Shown here piece by piece: positions 50,299-61,556 of a DNA stretch of 64,000 nt. Both the position numbers and the translations under genes were made by a program. Under the pieces are notes generated by a model that did no database searches, was not told the origin of the DNA, and saw nothing but the letters and a program-made list of their open reading frames with translations. Each line of letters starts with the position of its first letter. The first letter of the stretch is position 1. The stretch is from Chiridota heheva (taxonomy: Eukaryota; Echinodermata; Holothuroidea; Apodida; Chiridotidae): positions 532,001 to 596,000 of the forward strand of contig JAIGNY010001673.1 in the NCBI GenBank assembly GCA_020152595.1, in the 5' to 3' direction.

Positions 50299-50625
50299 GT
50301 AATACACTTGATAATGTCCAAAACCACCAAGAGGAGGGGCAATGGAGTTAGAAGGAAGGGGGGGAGGTCACAGTAAGCACAACAAGTTTTAGTCATAGGC
50401 ATAGGAGGTGGGGCAATCTCTCCCCTAGTAGTATATTTTCCAGCAGCTGCAGAACAAATTGGGCAAGGTAACTTTCAGGGTCACGTACTGACAGTGACGT
50501 TATGTTTTTGGGTATTTTCATTTGCCCCCCAAAATCAGGCTCTATGCTATGTCTTCTGAAATATTACACTCAAATTCTTATCAAATTTGTCCTTAAATTA
50601 TGAAACTTTGGGCCCTATGCTTCAC
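50299..50625. other. Non-coding spacer
   Basis: Nothing recognised. Confidence 0.4.
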
Positions 50626-50629
50626 TTGC

Positions 50630-51112
50630 AAAGGGCCAATGTGGGCCCTCAATGGGCCAATGTGGGCCCTCAATGGGCACAAAAGGCCAATGTGGGCCCT
50701 CAATGGGCCAATGTGGGCCCTCAACGGGCGCAAAGGGCCAATGTGGGCCCTCAATGGGCACAAAGGGCCAATGTGGGCCCTCAATGGGCACAAGGGGCCC
50801 TCAATGGGCACAAAGGGCTAATGTGGGCCCTCAATGGGCACAAAGGGCCAATGTGGGCCCTCAATGGGTGCAAAGGGCCAATGTGGGCCCTCAATGGGCA
50901 CAAAGGGCCAATGTGGGCCCTCAATGGGTACAAAGGGCCAATGTGGGCCCTCAATGGGCACAAGGGGCCAATGTGTGCCCTCAATGGGCACAAAGGGCTA
51001 ATGTGGGCCCTCAATGGGCACAAAGAGCTAATGTGGGCCCTCAATGGGCGCAAAGGGCCAATGTGGGCCCTCAATGGGCGCAAAGGGCCAATGTGGGCCC
51101 TCAATGGGCTAC
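50630..51112. repeat. 30-bp tandem array with GGGCCC palindrome
   Basis: The unit GGGCCAATGTGGGCCCTC plus AATGGGCACAAA is repeated about 15 times. A few units are shortened to GGGCCAATGTGGGCCCTCAA. Since 30 is a multiple of three, several frames on both strands remain open (up to 194 codons). They encode simple ten-residue repeats and are not proposed as genes. Confidence 0.96.
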
Positions 51113-51500
51113 ACTGCAACATGATCAGCTTCCTGAAAAATGAATGTTTGTTTGTGCACTTTAACAGTTAAAGCCGTATGTTCCAAGAATTTAACATGGT
51201 TACATAGATACACTGTACTATTGCAAAGCTAAGCCAGGGTCTTATAAAATAGAGGGGGCTAGTTTCTTTTGAAAGATAAAGTTTCAAACATTTTATTCCC
51301 ACATCAATGCTGTTTCGAAGTCCCTTCCCAAACATATAATTAAATATAAAACTATTTTACAAGTTTTCAAGTGCATGAAAGGCCTTGCTTCCAATTATTT
51401 ACGTGAAATGATAGTTGAAAAACAATCCCGCTATGATTTTCATTAAAAGTCACTACTTGTTCCCAAATTAAGCATAAACTCTTGGGAAAAGAGCCTTTGC
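51113..51500. other. Non-coding, nothing recognised
   Basis: No feature is supported. Confidence 0.4.
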
Positions 51501-51504
51501 TTAT

Positions 51505-51963
51505 ATGTTTGTTTGTTTGATGAGGGCTTAACAGCACCAAGACAAGGAGGGTCAAATTGTGCCTGAGAGGTCAGATCATTCTAGAGGTACGAAGGACAGA
51601 AAACGGGGAGATTGAGAGAAATACGAGAACTAAGTCAGCAAGCTGGGATCGAGAGAGGAGGTGCATGGGTGAAAAAAAAGTAGAGAGAGAGGGGGGTGGG
51701 AGAGAAGGACTAAATGTGGTTGTAGAGGGTAAGCATGATGAAGGAAGGAGATAATTTTATCCGGAGGGTTTTTTCTGGAAGAATTCGGCAATTGAGTTGT
51801 GGGGAGCGAGGGAAGCTCCAGGAAGGTTGTACAGGGGGCAAGCTAGGAGAATGTGATGGACTGTGAGGGTGCAATGGCAATTGTTACAGAGGGGTTGGGG
51901 GAGCCAATAAGGAGGTGGGAGTGAGTGTGATGGGTGTGACCTATTCTAAGACGGGTAATATGA
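51505..51963 (-). mobile_element. LINE family R 3' end, copy 4
   Basis: The plus strand starts GTTTGTTTGATGAGGGCTTA, the complement of the LINE's 3' end, and runs colinear with 49112-49560 to about ATTCTAAGACGGGTAATATG. 5' truncated. It abuts another LINE 3' end in the opposite orientation. Confidence 0.78.
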
Positions 51964-51965
51964 AC

Positions 51966-52208
51966 AAGGTCCTTGCTTGTGGAATTCACTCCCAACTTAA
52001 CTCAAATGTATTGATGTATCCCTGACCTTTAAAACTAAACTTTTTTTGTTTATTAAGACAATCGTCTAATTGTGCTTGACCACTGTCTTGTTATGTATGT
52101 TTTCATTTCTGTATTCCTCTTTCTGTTTTCGTATCTAATTTGCTTGTATGTAAAGCACTTTTGACGTTTTCACAAAATTTATGCTATATAAATTAATGTA
52201 TGATTATG
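51966..52208 (+). mobile_element. CR1/L2-like LINE 3' end
   Basis: A degenerate CGIHSQLNSN...LKLNFFCLL reading corresponds to the last residues of CR1/L2-type RT proteins. The 3' end GTAAAGCACTTTTGACG ... GCTATATAAATTAATGTATG is the characteristic terminus of these LINEs. Confidence 0.68.
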
Positions 52209-52425
52209 GTTGTCTGCCGGTACGTTGTGCCTAACAAATCCATCAGTTTTTTTAAAAACCTACAGGTGATCCACAATATGATTCATATGGAAATGTTAAA
52301 TTTATCTATCGTGTTGGACACGTCTTAAAAGGATTGGATTGATAAGGTCTCCCTCAGCTTTGCACTGGTCAGTACAGGAAGTGAATTATGAAACTAATAT
52401 TTCCCCATCCAAACCTATGATAGAT
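52209..52425. other. Spacer, nothing recognised
   Basis: No feature is supported. Confidence 0.4.
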
Positions 52426-52426
52426 A

Positions 52427-52938
52427 TATCAAACTCTTATTTAACACTCTAAGGGGGGATCAAACTCTTATTTAACACTCCAAGGGGGATCAAACTCTTA
52501 TTTAACACTCCAAGGGGATCAAACTCTTATTTAACACTTTAAGGGGATCAAACTCTTATTCAACACTACAAGGGGGATCAAACTCTTATTTAACACTCCA
52601 AGGGGATCAAACTCTTATTTAACATGCCAAGGGGGATCAAACTCTTATTAAACACTCCAAGGGGGATCACTCTTATTTAACACTTCAAGGGGAATCAAAC
52701 TCTTATTCAACACTCCAAGGGGGAATCAAACTCTTATTTAACACTCCAAGGGGGATCAAGCTCTTATTTAACACTCCAAGGGGGGATCAAACTCTTATCT
52801 AACACTCCAAGGGGGATCACTCTTATTTAACACTTCAAGGGAGGATCAAACTCTTATTTAACACTCCAAGGGGGATCAAACTCTTATTTAACACTCCAAG
52901 GGGGATCAAACTCTTATTAAACACTCCAAGGGGGGATT
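52427..52938. repeat. 30-bp tandem array (ATCAAACTCTTATTTAACAC unit)
   Basis: About 17 copies of ATCAAACTCTTATTTAACAC plus TCCAAGGGGG, with occasional loss of the AAA. Confidence 0.95.
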
Positions 52939-53477
52939 CAAAGTTTTATAGGGAATTATTGTTTCCTGAAGAATAATTTCACAAGGGGTTCTCGGTTAAC
53001 CTAGCTCCGGGTTTACCTGTTTGTCAGGTCTGACGGTAGTGATTACCGTTATTGTCAGTAATGTTACATCTTACAAGATGGCCACCTATGACAATGAACT
53101 CACTTTCTACTTGGCAACCAATCTGTAGAAATGAAAAAATAACCAAAATACTTCATATATATATATTTATACTTATTGTATTTCAAACAATATTCAATCA
53201 TTCTGAAACACAAAATTTAGTCATAGCGCAGCATTGACCCTTTCTTCATTGTGAGTTGAAGAAGCTTTTTCTTACTGCCTTTTAATAATGTTGATCTTCC
53301 TTCACTATAAATTAACAGATAAAATATCTAATAAAATTTAATAACCAAAAATCATCATTAAAATTATTCTTGGTATAAAAATGAAAACAAAAATTCTTCT
53401 TAAAAGCTTCAGATATGTGAGTGAATAAACAGTGAAAAAGGGGAGATAGCTGTGTAAATCATCCAAGCATGACTAAT
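52939..53477. other. Non-coding, nothing recognised
   Basis: AT-rich. No exon or element is supported. Confidence 0.4.
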
Positions 53478-53486
53478 TTTTTTCAT

Positions 53487-53805
53487 GTCATATACTTTTG
53501 ACCAGAGGTGATGTGTCATATACCTTTGACCAGAGCTAGGTGATGTGTTTAAGTTATATAACCACAGGTGATGTGTCATATATTTTTGACCAGGGGAGAT
53601 GTGTCATATACATTTGACCACAGGTAATGTGTCATATACCTTTGACCAGAGCTAGGTGATGTGTCATATACTTTTGACCACAGGTGATGTATCATATATT
53701 TTTGACTAGTGGAGATTTGTCATATATTTTTGACCACAGGTGGTGTGTCATATATTTTTGACTAGCGGAGACGTGTCATATACTTTTGACCAGAGGAGAT
53801 ATGTA
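53487..53805. repeat. ~28-33-bp tandem array (TCATATACTTTTGACCA unit)
   Basis: About ten copies of GTGTCATATACTTTTGACCA with linker variants (CAGGTGATG, GAGCTAGGTGATG, GGGGAGATG). Confidence 0.9.
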
Positions 53806-54535
53806 TCATTAAACGAGGAAACTGATGAACACAAAAACTGAAATCAGTTAAAAAAAAGGAGATTTCACATTCCTGGAGTTGAAAGGTTTGCAACAAATTT
53901 ACAAATATTCAAATTGTGGAGTTTGTGCTAAAACAACACCATAGGATTCTCCTCTGTTATGTAAGTAAGGTAATGAGTTTAGGAGCAGAAGCTTTAAATC
54001 ATTCTCTCAAATCTGCACTTGTCAATTGAACTTCCAATAACTTGTGTGACACCTACATGCAACCATAGCTAGATTATCTAAACACAACAACTAATCCACA
54101 AACGTTGGTTAAAAAACTAGCATCTAAGACAACTTTTTTTCAATTTCCAGACCTAATTACTATGAAAATATGAAAGTTTGTGATGTCATTAGTTGAACAG
54201 TTATCAACTGCTATGGTAAATCTGTCATTTTTTTAATCTTTTGTCACAAAAGCTTAAATTAGCATCAAACTGAAAATAGTGAAACTTGCCTTCGATTTAT
54301 GTCATAAATTTTGCATTCACATTTTAAACTCTTGATTTGCCAGCTATAAATAATCTTTTGAACAAATTGCAGAACAGTTTTTCTCAGAATATAACACTCT
54401 TTCACATAAACATTTGATATAATTTATCATGTGACATCTTTTTATGTTTTTGACATCTTATGAGCACATACTTTTCAAACATTATTCATGAAAAAAGCTA
54501 AAACAAAAATCATTAAAATCAGTTATAAAATTTGT
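53806..54535. other. Non-coding, nothing recognised
   Basis: No feature is supported. Confidence 0.4.
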
Positions 54536-55190
54536 TATGGAGTATTTGCATTGTCATGACCCATGCATTAAATCCCCCATAATGCACCACCTTGAGTATT
54601 TTTTTTTTTTTTTAAACAGGTGAATTTCTAAACAGAGGGAAAAAAATGCATGTAAACTTTTCTTGTTTTTAATTCTTTTTAATGCATTCTAAACACTCAA
54701 ACACAGAAATTTGATCAAAAGATTAATGTTTTGGCATCATGTTTATATGCGTACTTAATGCACGGTTCAAAGGAATTTACACTTGCCAATGACTCTCTTT
54801 ACATCGGGTCATTCCACTTGGGTCAAAGTCGCCCCGACGACGACGAGTCAACACACAATTACAATGACGGGGTCGTCACCTGCGTAATCGGTTATGATAG
54901 TACCAATGCTATCACGAAACGCTTAATACAACCTGGACAACAACACAGGTACAAAGTGCATACAGACATAACACCGACAACCAAGTCAATGTCCACGGCC
55001 TTTGATAACCAGTTGTGGTGCACTGGCGTGTCTACCCAGCCCAGGCTTGAACCCAGGACCTCGTGGTCTGTAGACATGTATGATAACCGCTACACCACAG
55101 TAGGTAGATAGTCCTTTGCCCCATGCATTAAATATATGCATATACCTACTCTGCCTCATCATTAATCTTTAATTGCATTATCTAGCTTTT
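54536..55190. mobile_element. Dispersed repeat D, copy 1, carrying a tRNA-like insert
   Basis: Homologous to 56997-57300 from TATGGAGTATTTGCATTGTC, through AAAGATTAATGTTTTGGCATC, to TCATCATTAATCTTTAATT. The right part is a long imperfect hairpin (TTAATGCACGG on one side, CCATGCATTAA on the other). In this copy ~340 bp with a tRNA-like promoter lies at the hairpin apex; copy 2 has only ~15 bp there. Confidence 0.75.
54790..55111 (-). mobile_element. tRNA-derived SINE (or SINE-like loop) in repeat D
   Basis: Read on the minus strand from 55111, it begins CTACCTACTGTGGTGTAGCG with a Pol III A box (TGGTGTAGCGG) and a B box (GGGTTCAAGCCTGG, about 55035-55048). The unrelated-looking body runs to about 54790. 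A 126-codon plus-strand frame across it is fortuitous. No clear target duplication; the edges instead extend the surrounding hairpin (AAAGGA / TCCTTT). Confidence 0.7.
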
Positions 55191-55850
55191 TCCCAATAAC
55201 AAGATTTAACCTAGCTTGATCAATGTTCAAATATATCTATCTTTTATGATAAGAGGGCAGACGGCCAAACAGGACTCTGAAGAAACTACTGCAAAATCTG
55301 TCCCAATCAGAAGATATTTGAAACAAGTTTGTTAGTGTAGAAGAGTGACATCACATCGTCACTCTCTGTAAAATCATCAATGTATTGAACTGAAAATAAC
55401 TTAAACTTGCTTTAATTTCTTTCACAGAAAGAAAATCCCAAATCACACAAAAAGCATCAGTGAGATATTAAAACTGAGCAAAATAAAAGGAACCAACAGT
55501 CTGAAAAAGAAGTGAAGTTTCTTGATACTTAATCCGCAGGGAACTACAATTTTTTTCTTCTGTCCTCCCCTCCTTATAATTTCTCCACAAGAAAGGGCAC
55601 ACAAACTTATTTTTTGTTAAGCCTAATGTAAAGCTACTTCTCTAACTGGCCAATTACCTATTAATTTCCTGCTGGTAGGTCTTATACCCCTTTCACCCTG
55701 CTTACCATTATTGTTTCATGCGTTAAAAGAGTCATGTATCTTTTTCAGCCCTGCCTTAGTTGCACTGATTGATGATTATAGTATTTCAAAGATCTGACCC
55801 ACTTTTAACCTGATGCTATAGTCCAAAACAATTTTGACAATTTTATGTTT
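55191..55850. other. Non-coding, nothing recognised
   Basis: No feature is supported. Confidence 0.4.
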
Positions 55851-55856
55851 CTTCGG

Positions 55857-56050
55857 TAAGTCCAGTGGCTCAGTAGTAGAGATTCCAACTCGTATTCTAT
55901 AGGTCCTGGGTTTGATTCCAGACACAAGTCCTGTGCTGTATCTTGTGAAAGACTTAACTTCACTTATATCAGTCTTCTCAGCTGTAAAATATGTACCGAT
56001 ATTGATGGGGAGTAATTTTGGGCGGAGTTGGAATTGATAATAAAATGTCC
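55857..56050 (+). mobile_element. tRNA-derived SINE, same family as the 46.8-kb copy
   Basis: A box TGGCTCAGTAG (about 55866), B box GGGTTTGATTCC (55908-55919), then a body with CTTCTCAGCTGTAAAATATG and GATGGGGAGTAATTTTGGGC. It has a single A box unit, in contrast to the expanded copy. The target duplication is not evident. Confidence 0.75.
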
Positions 56051-56521
56051 CGCGGTTCCAACTGAACAAGTCTCAAATCTCCCACGAATAATTTCCGGAA
56101 TAAAAAGTGCAATGAATTGTCATTTGCTTTTATTCCTAATTATTGGACTATTTTCTTCTTCATATTTTTAAAGACAAAATAACTTGGAAGTTTGTAAATA
56201 TTGAATTCGTTGGGTTTCTTTTCTTCCTATATTTTATTTTCATCAAAACAATTATTTTCCCCCGTGAACCCCCGTTCACCCATAAAGTCCCATTTTTTCC
56301 CGCAGTTATAACCGCAGAACCCTACAATTTTTTCCAACTCTGAACATGAGATTGACCTGTGTCTTTGCACAGTATAAACTTGGGATAAGCACAGGCCAGC
56401 TTCATGGCACAAGAAAAGATTAAACTTTAACAGATCATTCCCATTGACTAAAAACCCTGATCAAGTCATTCACCACAGTTTAAATGAGATGAATATTAGT
56501 GGGTATTGATTGAAAGTTAAA

Positions 56522-56527
56522 TTTATT
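56522..56527 (-). terminator. Candidate polyadenylation signal for ATAD3
   Basis: TTTATT on the plus strand (AATAAA on the minus) lies 111 bp beyond the ATAD3 stop codon, a normal distance for a compact 3' UTR. Confidence 0.55.
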
Positions 56528-56637
56528 GCTCCACATCCAGTTTGAAAACCGCTTCTTGAAACTCACATAACTTTTGCCGCAAACAGCACCAGGATACAAT
56601 CTTACTGTCACAGGGGGGCGCAAAATGGAAACTACCA

Positions 56638-56838
56638 TCAAGACTTGGTCTTTACTTCTTTAGAAGACTTTACATCTGTGGAAGATATCATGCCATGGAG
56701 TTTCTCTAACTTGTCCAACCTAGTCTCTTCGCTCTGTTGCCAATCTACCTTCTGTTTATGTTGCCTGACAGCATCTGCAACCCTTGCGTCAATCATCCTG
56801 CTCGTCAGCACCCCATCTTCAGAAGCAAAAGCAGAAGC
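56638..56838 (-). CDS. ATAD3: ATAD3 last coding exon
   Basis: ATAD3 is a mitochondrial AAA+ ATPase anchored in the inner membrane, linked to nucleoid organisation and membrane contacts. This exon starts after the acceptor TTTGTTGCAG (minus strand) with [20 protein letters not shown], then [14 protein letters not shown], matching the vertebrate ATAD3 C-terminus ([20 protein letters not shown], then QDAVQQHQQKM). It continues with a lysine- and serine-rich tail and a stop at 56640-56638, 66 residues in all. The phase is 0 and fits the preceding exon, which ends in WQ. The gene continues off the right edge. The gene runs opposite to PRDM3/16, tail to tail. Confidence 0.94.
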   Translation of the reverse strand, partial: ASAFASEDGVLTSRMIDARVADAVRQHKQKVDWQQSEETRLDKLEKLHGMISSTDVKSSKEVKTKS

Positions 56839-56996
56839 CTGCAACAAATGAAGATTTAATGTTACAAATTTTTCATTTACCAGCAACTTACTGTCAAAAA
56901 CTAGCTTAAACCAGATATTATAAAATGATAATTCTGTATCCCCTTGTTATTGATAACATGTCTTGCGCACATATTAACAACCATAATACAATTTCT

Positions 56997-57300
56997 ATGG
57001 AGTATTTATATTGTCATGACCCGTGCATTGAATCCTGTTAATGCACGATCATGATTATTGGGTTTATTCCATTCTCAAAACAGCTAAATTTTTAATAAAG
57101 CGGTAAAATATATGTAAACATTTCTTGTTTTTCTTTTCTTTTAGTTGTTTTTTATGCATTTTAAACACTCTTAGGATAAATTTTTTATAAAAAGATTAAT
57201 GTTTTGGCATCATGTTTATAATGTGTATTTAGTGCACTGTTCATTCCCTTATGCATTAAATACACATATAAACCTTTTGCCTCAACATTAATCCTTAATT
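56997..57300. mobile_element. Dispersed repeat D, copy 2 (no tRNA-like insert)
   Basis: Homologous to 54536-55190. The right third (about 57195-57298) is an imperfect hairpin with arms of ~45 bp (AAGATTAATGTTTTGGCATC against TGCCTCAACATTAATCCTT) and a ~15-base apex. Confidence 0.78.
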
Positions 57301-57344
57301 ACCCTCCATCTTCCACTCACTTTTCAATCTAGCTCTGAAGAATA

Positions 57345-58695
57345 CTCGTCCTCATATCCTTACTAATAATGCTATCTTCTGCCTGACATTCTTCCCTGTA
57401 ACTCCCATCATCTATTCCCACATATCCTTACTAATAATGCTATCTTCTGCCTGACATTCTTCCCTCTAACTCGCATCATCTATCCCCTCATATCCTCACT
57501 AATAATGCTATCTTCTGCCTGACATTCTTCCCTCTAACTCGCATTATCTATTTCCTCATATCCTCACTAATAATGCTATCTTCTGCCTCACATTCTTCCC
57601 TGTAACTCGTATCATCTATTACCTCATATCCTCACTAATAATGCTATCTTCTGCTTGACATTCTTCCCGCTAAGTCGCCTCATCTATTCCCTCATATCCT
57701 CACTAATAAAGCTATCTTCTGCCTGACATTCTTCCCTCTAACTCACATCATCTATATCCTCATATCCTCAATAATAATGCTATCTTCTGCCTGATATTCT
57801 TCCCTTTAACTCGTATCATCTATTTCCTCATGTTCACTAATCATGCTATCTTCTGCCTCACATTCTTCCCTCTAACTCGCATCACCTATTCCCTCATATC
57901 CTCACTGATAATGCTATCTTCTATCTGACATTCTTCCCTCTAACTCGCCTCATCTATGCCCTCATATCCTCACTAATAATGCTATCTTCTGCCTGACATT
58001 CTTCCCTGTAACTCGCATCATCTATTCCCTCATATCCTCACTAATAATGCTATCTTCTGCCTGACATTCTTCCCTGTAACTCGCATCATCTATTCCCTCA
58101 TATCCTCACTAATAATGCTATCTTCTGCCTGGCATTCTTCCCTGTAACTCGCATCATCTATTCCCTCATATCCTCATGCTATCTTCTGCCTGACATTCTC
58201 CCTGTAACTCGTATCATCTATTCCCTCATATCCTCACTAATAATGCTATCTTCTATCTGACATTTTTCCTTCTAACTCGCCTTATCTATGCCCTCATATC
58301 CTCACTAATCATGCTATCTTCTGCCTGACATTCTTCCCTGTAACTCGCATCATCTATTCCCTCATATCCTGACTAATAATACTATCTTCTGCCTGACATT
58401 CTTCCCTGTAACTAACATCATCTATTCACCTGACATTCTTCCTGTAACTACATCAATTGCTATCTTAATGCCTGACATTCTTCCCTGTAACTCGCATCAT
58501 CTATTCCCTCATATCCTCACTAATAATGCTATCTTCTGCTTGACATTCTTCCCTCTAACTCGCCTCATCTATTTCCTCATATCCTCACTAATAATGCTAT
58601 CTTCTGCTTGACATTCTTCCCTCTAACTCGCCTCATCTATGCCCTCATATCCTCACTAATAATGCTATCTTCTGCCTGACATTCTTCCCTCTCAC
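57345..58695. repeat. 68-bp tandem array, ~20 copies
   Basis: The unit CTCATATCCTCACTAATAAT, then GCTATCTTCTGCCTGACATT and CTTCCCTCTAACTCGCATCA, repeats through the interval. Some units near 58160 and 58430-58490 are shortened. It lies inside the ATAD3 intron. Confidence 0.96.
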
Positions 58696-60212
58696 TCACA
58701 TCTATGCCATGACTAAAATCCTCTACCCACCTAATCCTAATCAACCTCACTACGTACTTGCCATCCTCTCATTTACCGATAGTACTCTTACCAAATAATT
58801 ATCCCCCCACACCCCCCTCCCATCCAAATCATCATACCAACCTTCCCTCCCTCCAATGCACCCAGTCTTTCTACTTCTCTCATTTAATAACTTTAAATAA
58901 ACATAACAGCACAACTTCCTTTCAGCTGACAAACCAGGCTTGAAAAAATTATCTCGCCTACTCACCATGAGCAATAAAAAAAACAATTGTGGCGAGTAAA
59001 AATATCATAACATACTGTACTGTGTTATTCACCACACTTAATAAAGCCATGGCAAGTAAAAATCTTGCTTTGATAAATTGTTTTATTTCGCATAACATAC
59101 TTACAATACTGTCTTGTGTTTTTTCTCTACTAAAAAATGCCTCCACACACAAAAAAAAGAAGATACTTCTATTAAAAACCAAAACATTAATCAATATTTG
59201 GCCGATAGCCATCAACTTTAATTGCCCAAAACACCACCTATTGTGTGTAGCCATATACACTGTTTACATCCAGTGAACGGTATGGTATGAAGGCAATGGA
59301 AGTATCTGGGGAAACTGTGCAATATCTTGTTGATTTCAGCAAGTTACAGCGTAACCCAGCTACACTGGTAAATCTGATTGGCCCAAGTAGCTTGCAAGAA
59401 ATGTGTCAGTGTCAATATGGGTGGGAACGCTACAGCCTGCTGAGTAATGTCTTTGCTTGACAGAAATGGAAAGTTTTAGACTGCTATCTCTATCGCTATC
59501 TTATTTCTTTAAGTAGGCAGAGCTTCGAAGCTCTCCTGATGCATAGAATACTGTACTTTCCAAACTATTCCAGAAACAAATTTACTGAGCTGCTGCTGAT
59601 ATTGGACCAGTATGTAGTATATTCAGTATAAATATGCACACGGTATGAGTATATATACAGGCCGGAGCCGCGACAGGCACTGAGTGTAAACTTTCTGCCG
59701 TAGGGGCCTACTTGTTTCTGCCAATAGGCCTGAAATTAAATGTTTAAAAATCCAACTAAGTTTGTGCATGCTGATTTGATTTGTTTTTCAAACCACCTAC
59801 TTTATTTCATTGTGCGCGTGTGTAGTCTTGCTATGTTTTTTTGTATGTACGGTCATGAAGTCAGGCCCAGGAAAAGGGCAATACAGAGGTATGCTAGTTG
59901 CGCAAAAATTGTCAAATTTCAGTTGAAAGTGTTGGCGAGTAGTTAAAAATACTTGGCGAGTGGAAATAATGGTGACTTTTTTGTATTTTTTGTCCAAGCC
60001 TGTGACAAACCCCTTAAATACATACTCAATTCAAAGATGAGATCAGGCTATCTATCTGCAACATCTTTAACTAAGAACTCAATGCAGAATCGTTTGAAGT
60101 TCATTAGAAATCTGTTGCCTAATTTCTAAATTCTTTTAAATGGGTTTATAAGGGTTTTTGCTACAAGTTTGGCTGACACATTTTGGTACAAGCAGGGCTC
60201 GTTGGTCTACAG

Positions 60213-60656
60213 CAGCGATTCTTTTTAGGCGGCCGCAACAAATCTGGCCTGCCAGACAATCTAATCTGGCCCGCAAACAATAGTCATTATATAATTCAAT
60301 ACAGTCCATTGCATATAAGATCAATCTGAATAAGATTCGGTAAAAATTGCAAATTACTCGTTTATATTGGTTTTGTCCTAGTCAGATCAGCTCACTAAAC
60401 ATCGCAGCTTATGAAATAAAATGTATCTTTAGTTCCGCTATAAATTGGGCTTGTGGCTTGTCAAAGGAAGGTGGATAAGAGAACCGCCCAAATCTGGCAT
60501 ACATCCTTCTAATTGTGCACGCTCTCAACTTGTTTGTATTCAGGGATTGTTTTGACAGGTTTTGTTTGTCATGTCTGGTTTTGCCACATGATTGGCCCAT
60601 GGCCTTAACCTGTTGTGAAATGATGGCCCTTCAAAATTTTTGAATAAGAACCCTTG
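60213..60656 (-). mobile_element. hAT-type MITE, copy 3, perfect 8-bp target duplication
   Basis: GTCTACAG flanks both sides (60205-60212 and 60657-60664). Ends CAGCGATTCTTTTTAGGCGG and complement CAAGGGTTCTTATTCAAAAA share CARNGNTTCTT. It is the reverse-orientation homologue of 36914-37344 and 3887-4659, 444 bp long, with no transposase. Confidence 0.93.
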
Positions 60657-60664
60657 GTCTACAG

Positions 60665-61550
60665 AGAGGTTTTCCTATTATAGAAAATAGTATAACTGTT
60701 GAATTTCACTCAACTCTTTATATCAGACTATTGTGTGAGGAATACAATCCAGATTGGTCTGATTGGTTTCTTCCATATGGTTTGTGGCATAAGTTGCAAG
60801 CTTTAAAGTACAGCACAAACAACATTCTTGGAACCACAAGGAATGCTCACTATGATTTTGAGGTGTAACATTAAGAATAAGATGCCGGAATTAGCATACC
60901 TAAACTCACCATTCTGTCATTCATTATAGTTAAAAGCAAAAGAATGAATCTTTGCATGCAGTGTATTTTTCACTGATAGGGATTGTAATTCTTGTCTGAT
61001 TGATCAACTAGGCAGGCCAGGTCTCATGGTCATGATAGTAGTTTAAGCTTTAATGGTAATTGAGAATCCCCATTTTCCCCTGTATATTTGTATGTATGTT
61101 CTGTAAGTAAACTAAACGCAAAGCTGGAGATCTCTGTCTCTCAGTGGTTTTATTAAACCCACAGTGAATAAGTTTAAATAACTTTTATGTTCTATTGAGA
61201 CAAGAGGTTCCATGCTATGACTTTCCGTTACTGCCAGGAATTCACGGGTGTTTTTTACCTAATTTCGACGACTATTCTGTGGTTGTACAATAAAATCAAT
61301 AGCATTTATACAGCACCAAAATCAAGAATGGATTGCTCTTGCATGCTGGGCAATTAAGACCTCTCAACAGCTTTTATAAATGAACAAAGAAACAGCACTT
61401 CTGACATAGTTTGAAGTTCATTCCATTTCTTCCAATAATAGCAAGCGAAAGATCTATCATTAAACAATACACAAAATATGATTCCTTACCTATTAGAATT
61501 TGGAGATTTTCTTGCACAGATAACTGTTACCACTCAGAATTCAAAATTTT
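60665..61550. other. Non-coding intron sequence, nothing recognised
   Basis: No feature is supported. Confidence 0.4.
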
Positions 61551-61556
61551 AGTCAG

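Noticed and set aside
50587..51171. 194-codon frame of GPQWAQRANV/ALNGHKGPMW-type repeats
   Set aside because: Open in several frames and both strands of a 30-bp minisatellite, so it is not a gene.
54731..55111. 126-codon plus-strand frame
   Set aside because: It lies across a minus-strand tRNA-promoter SINE. Part of its sequence is the complement of the B box, and no protein family was recognised.
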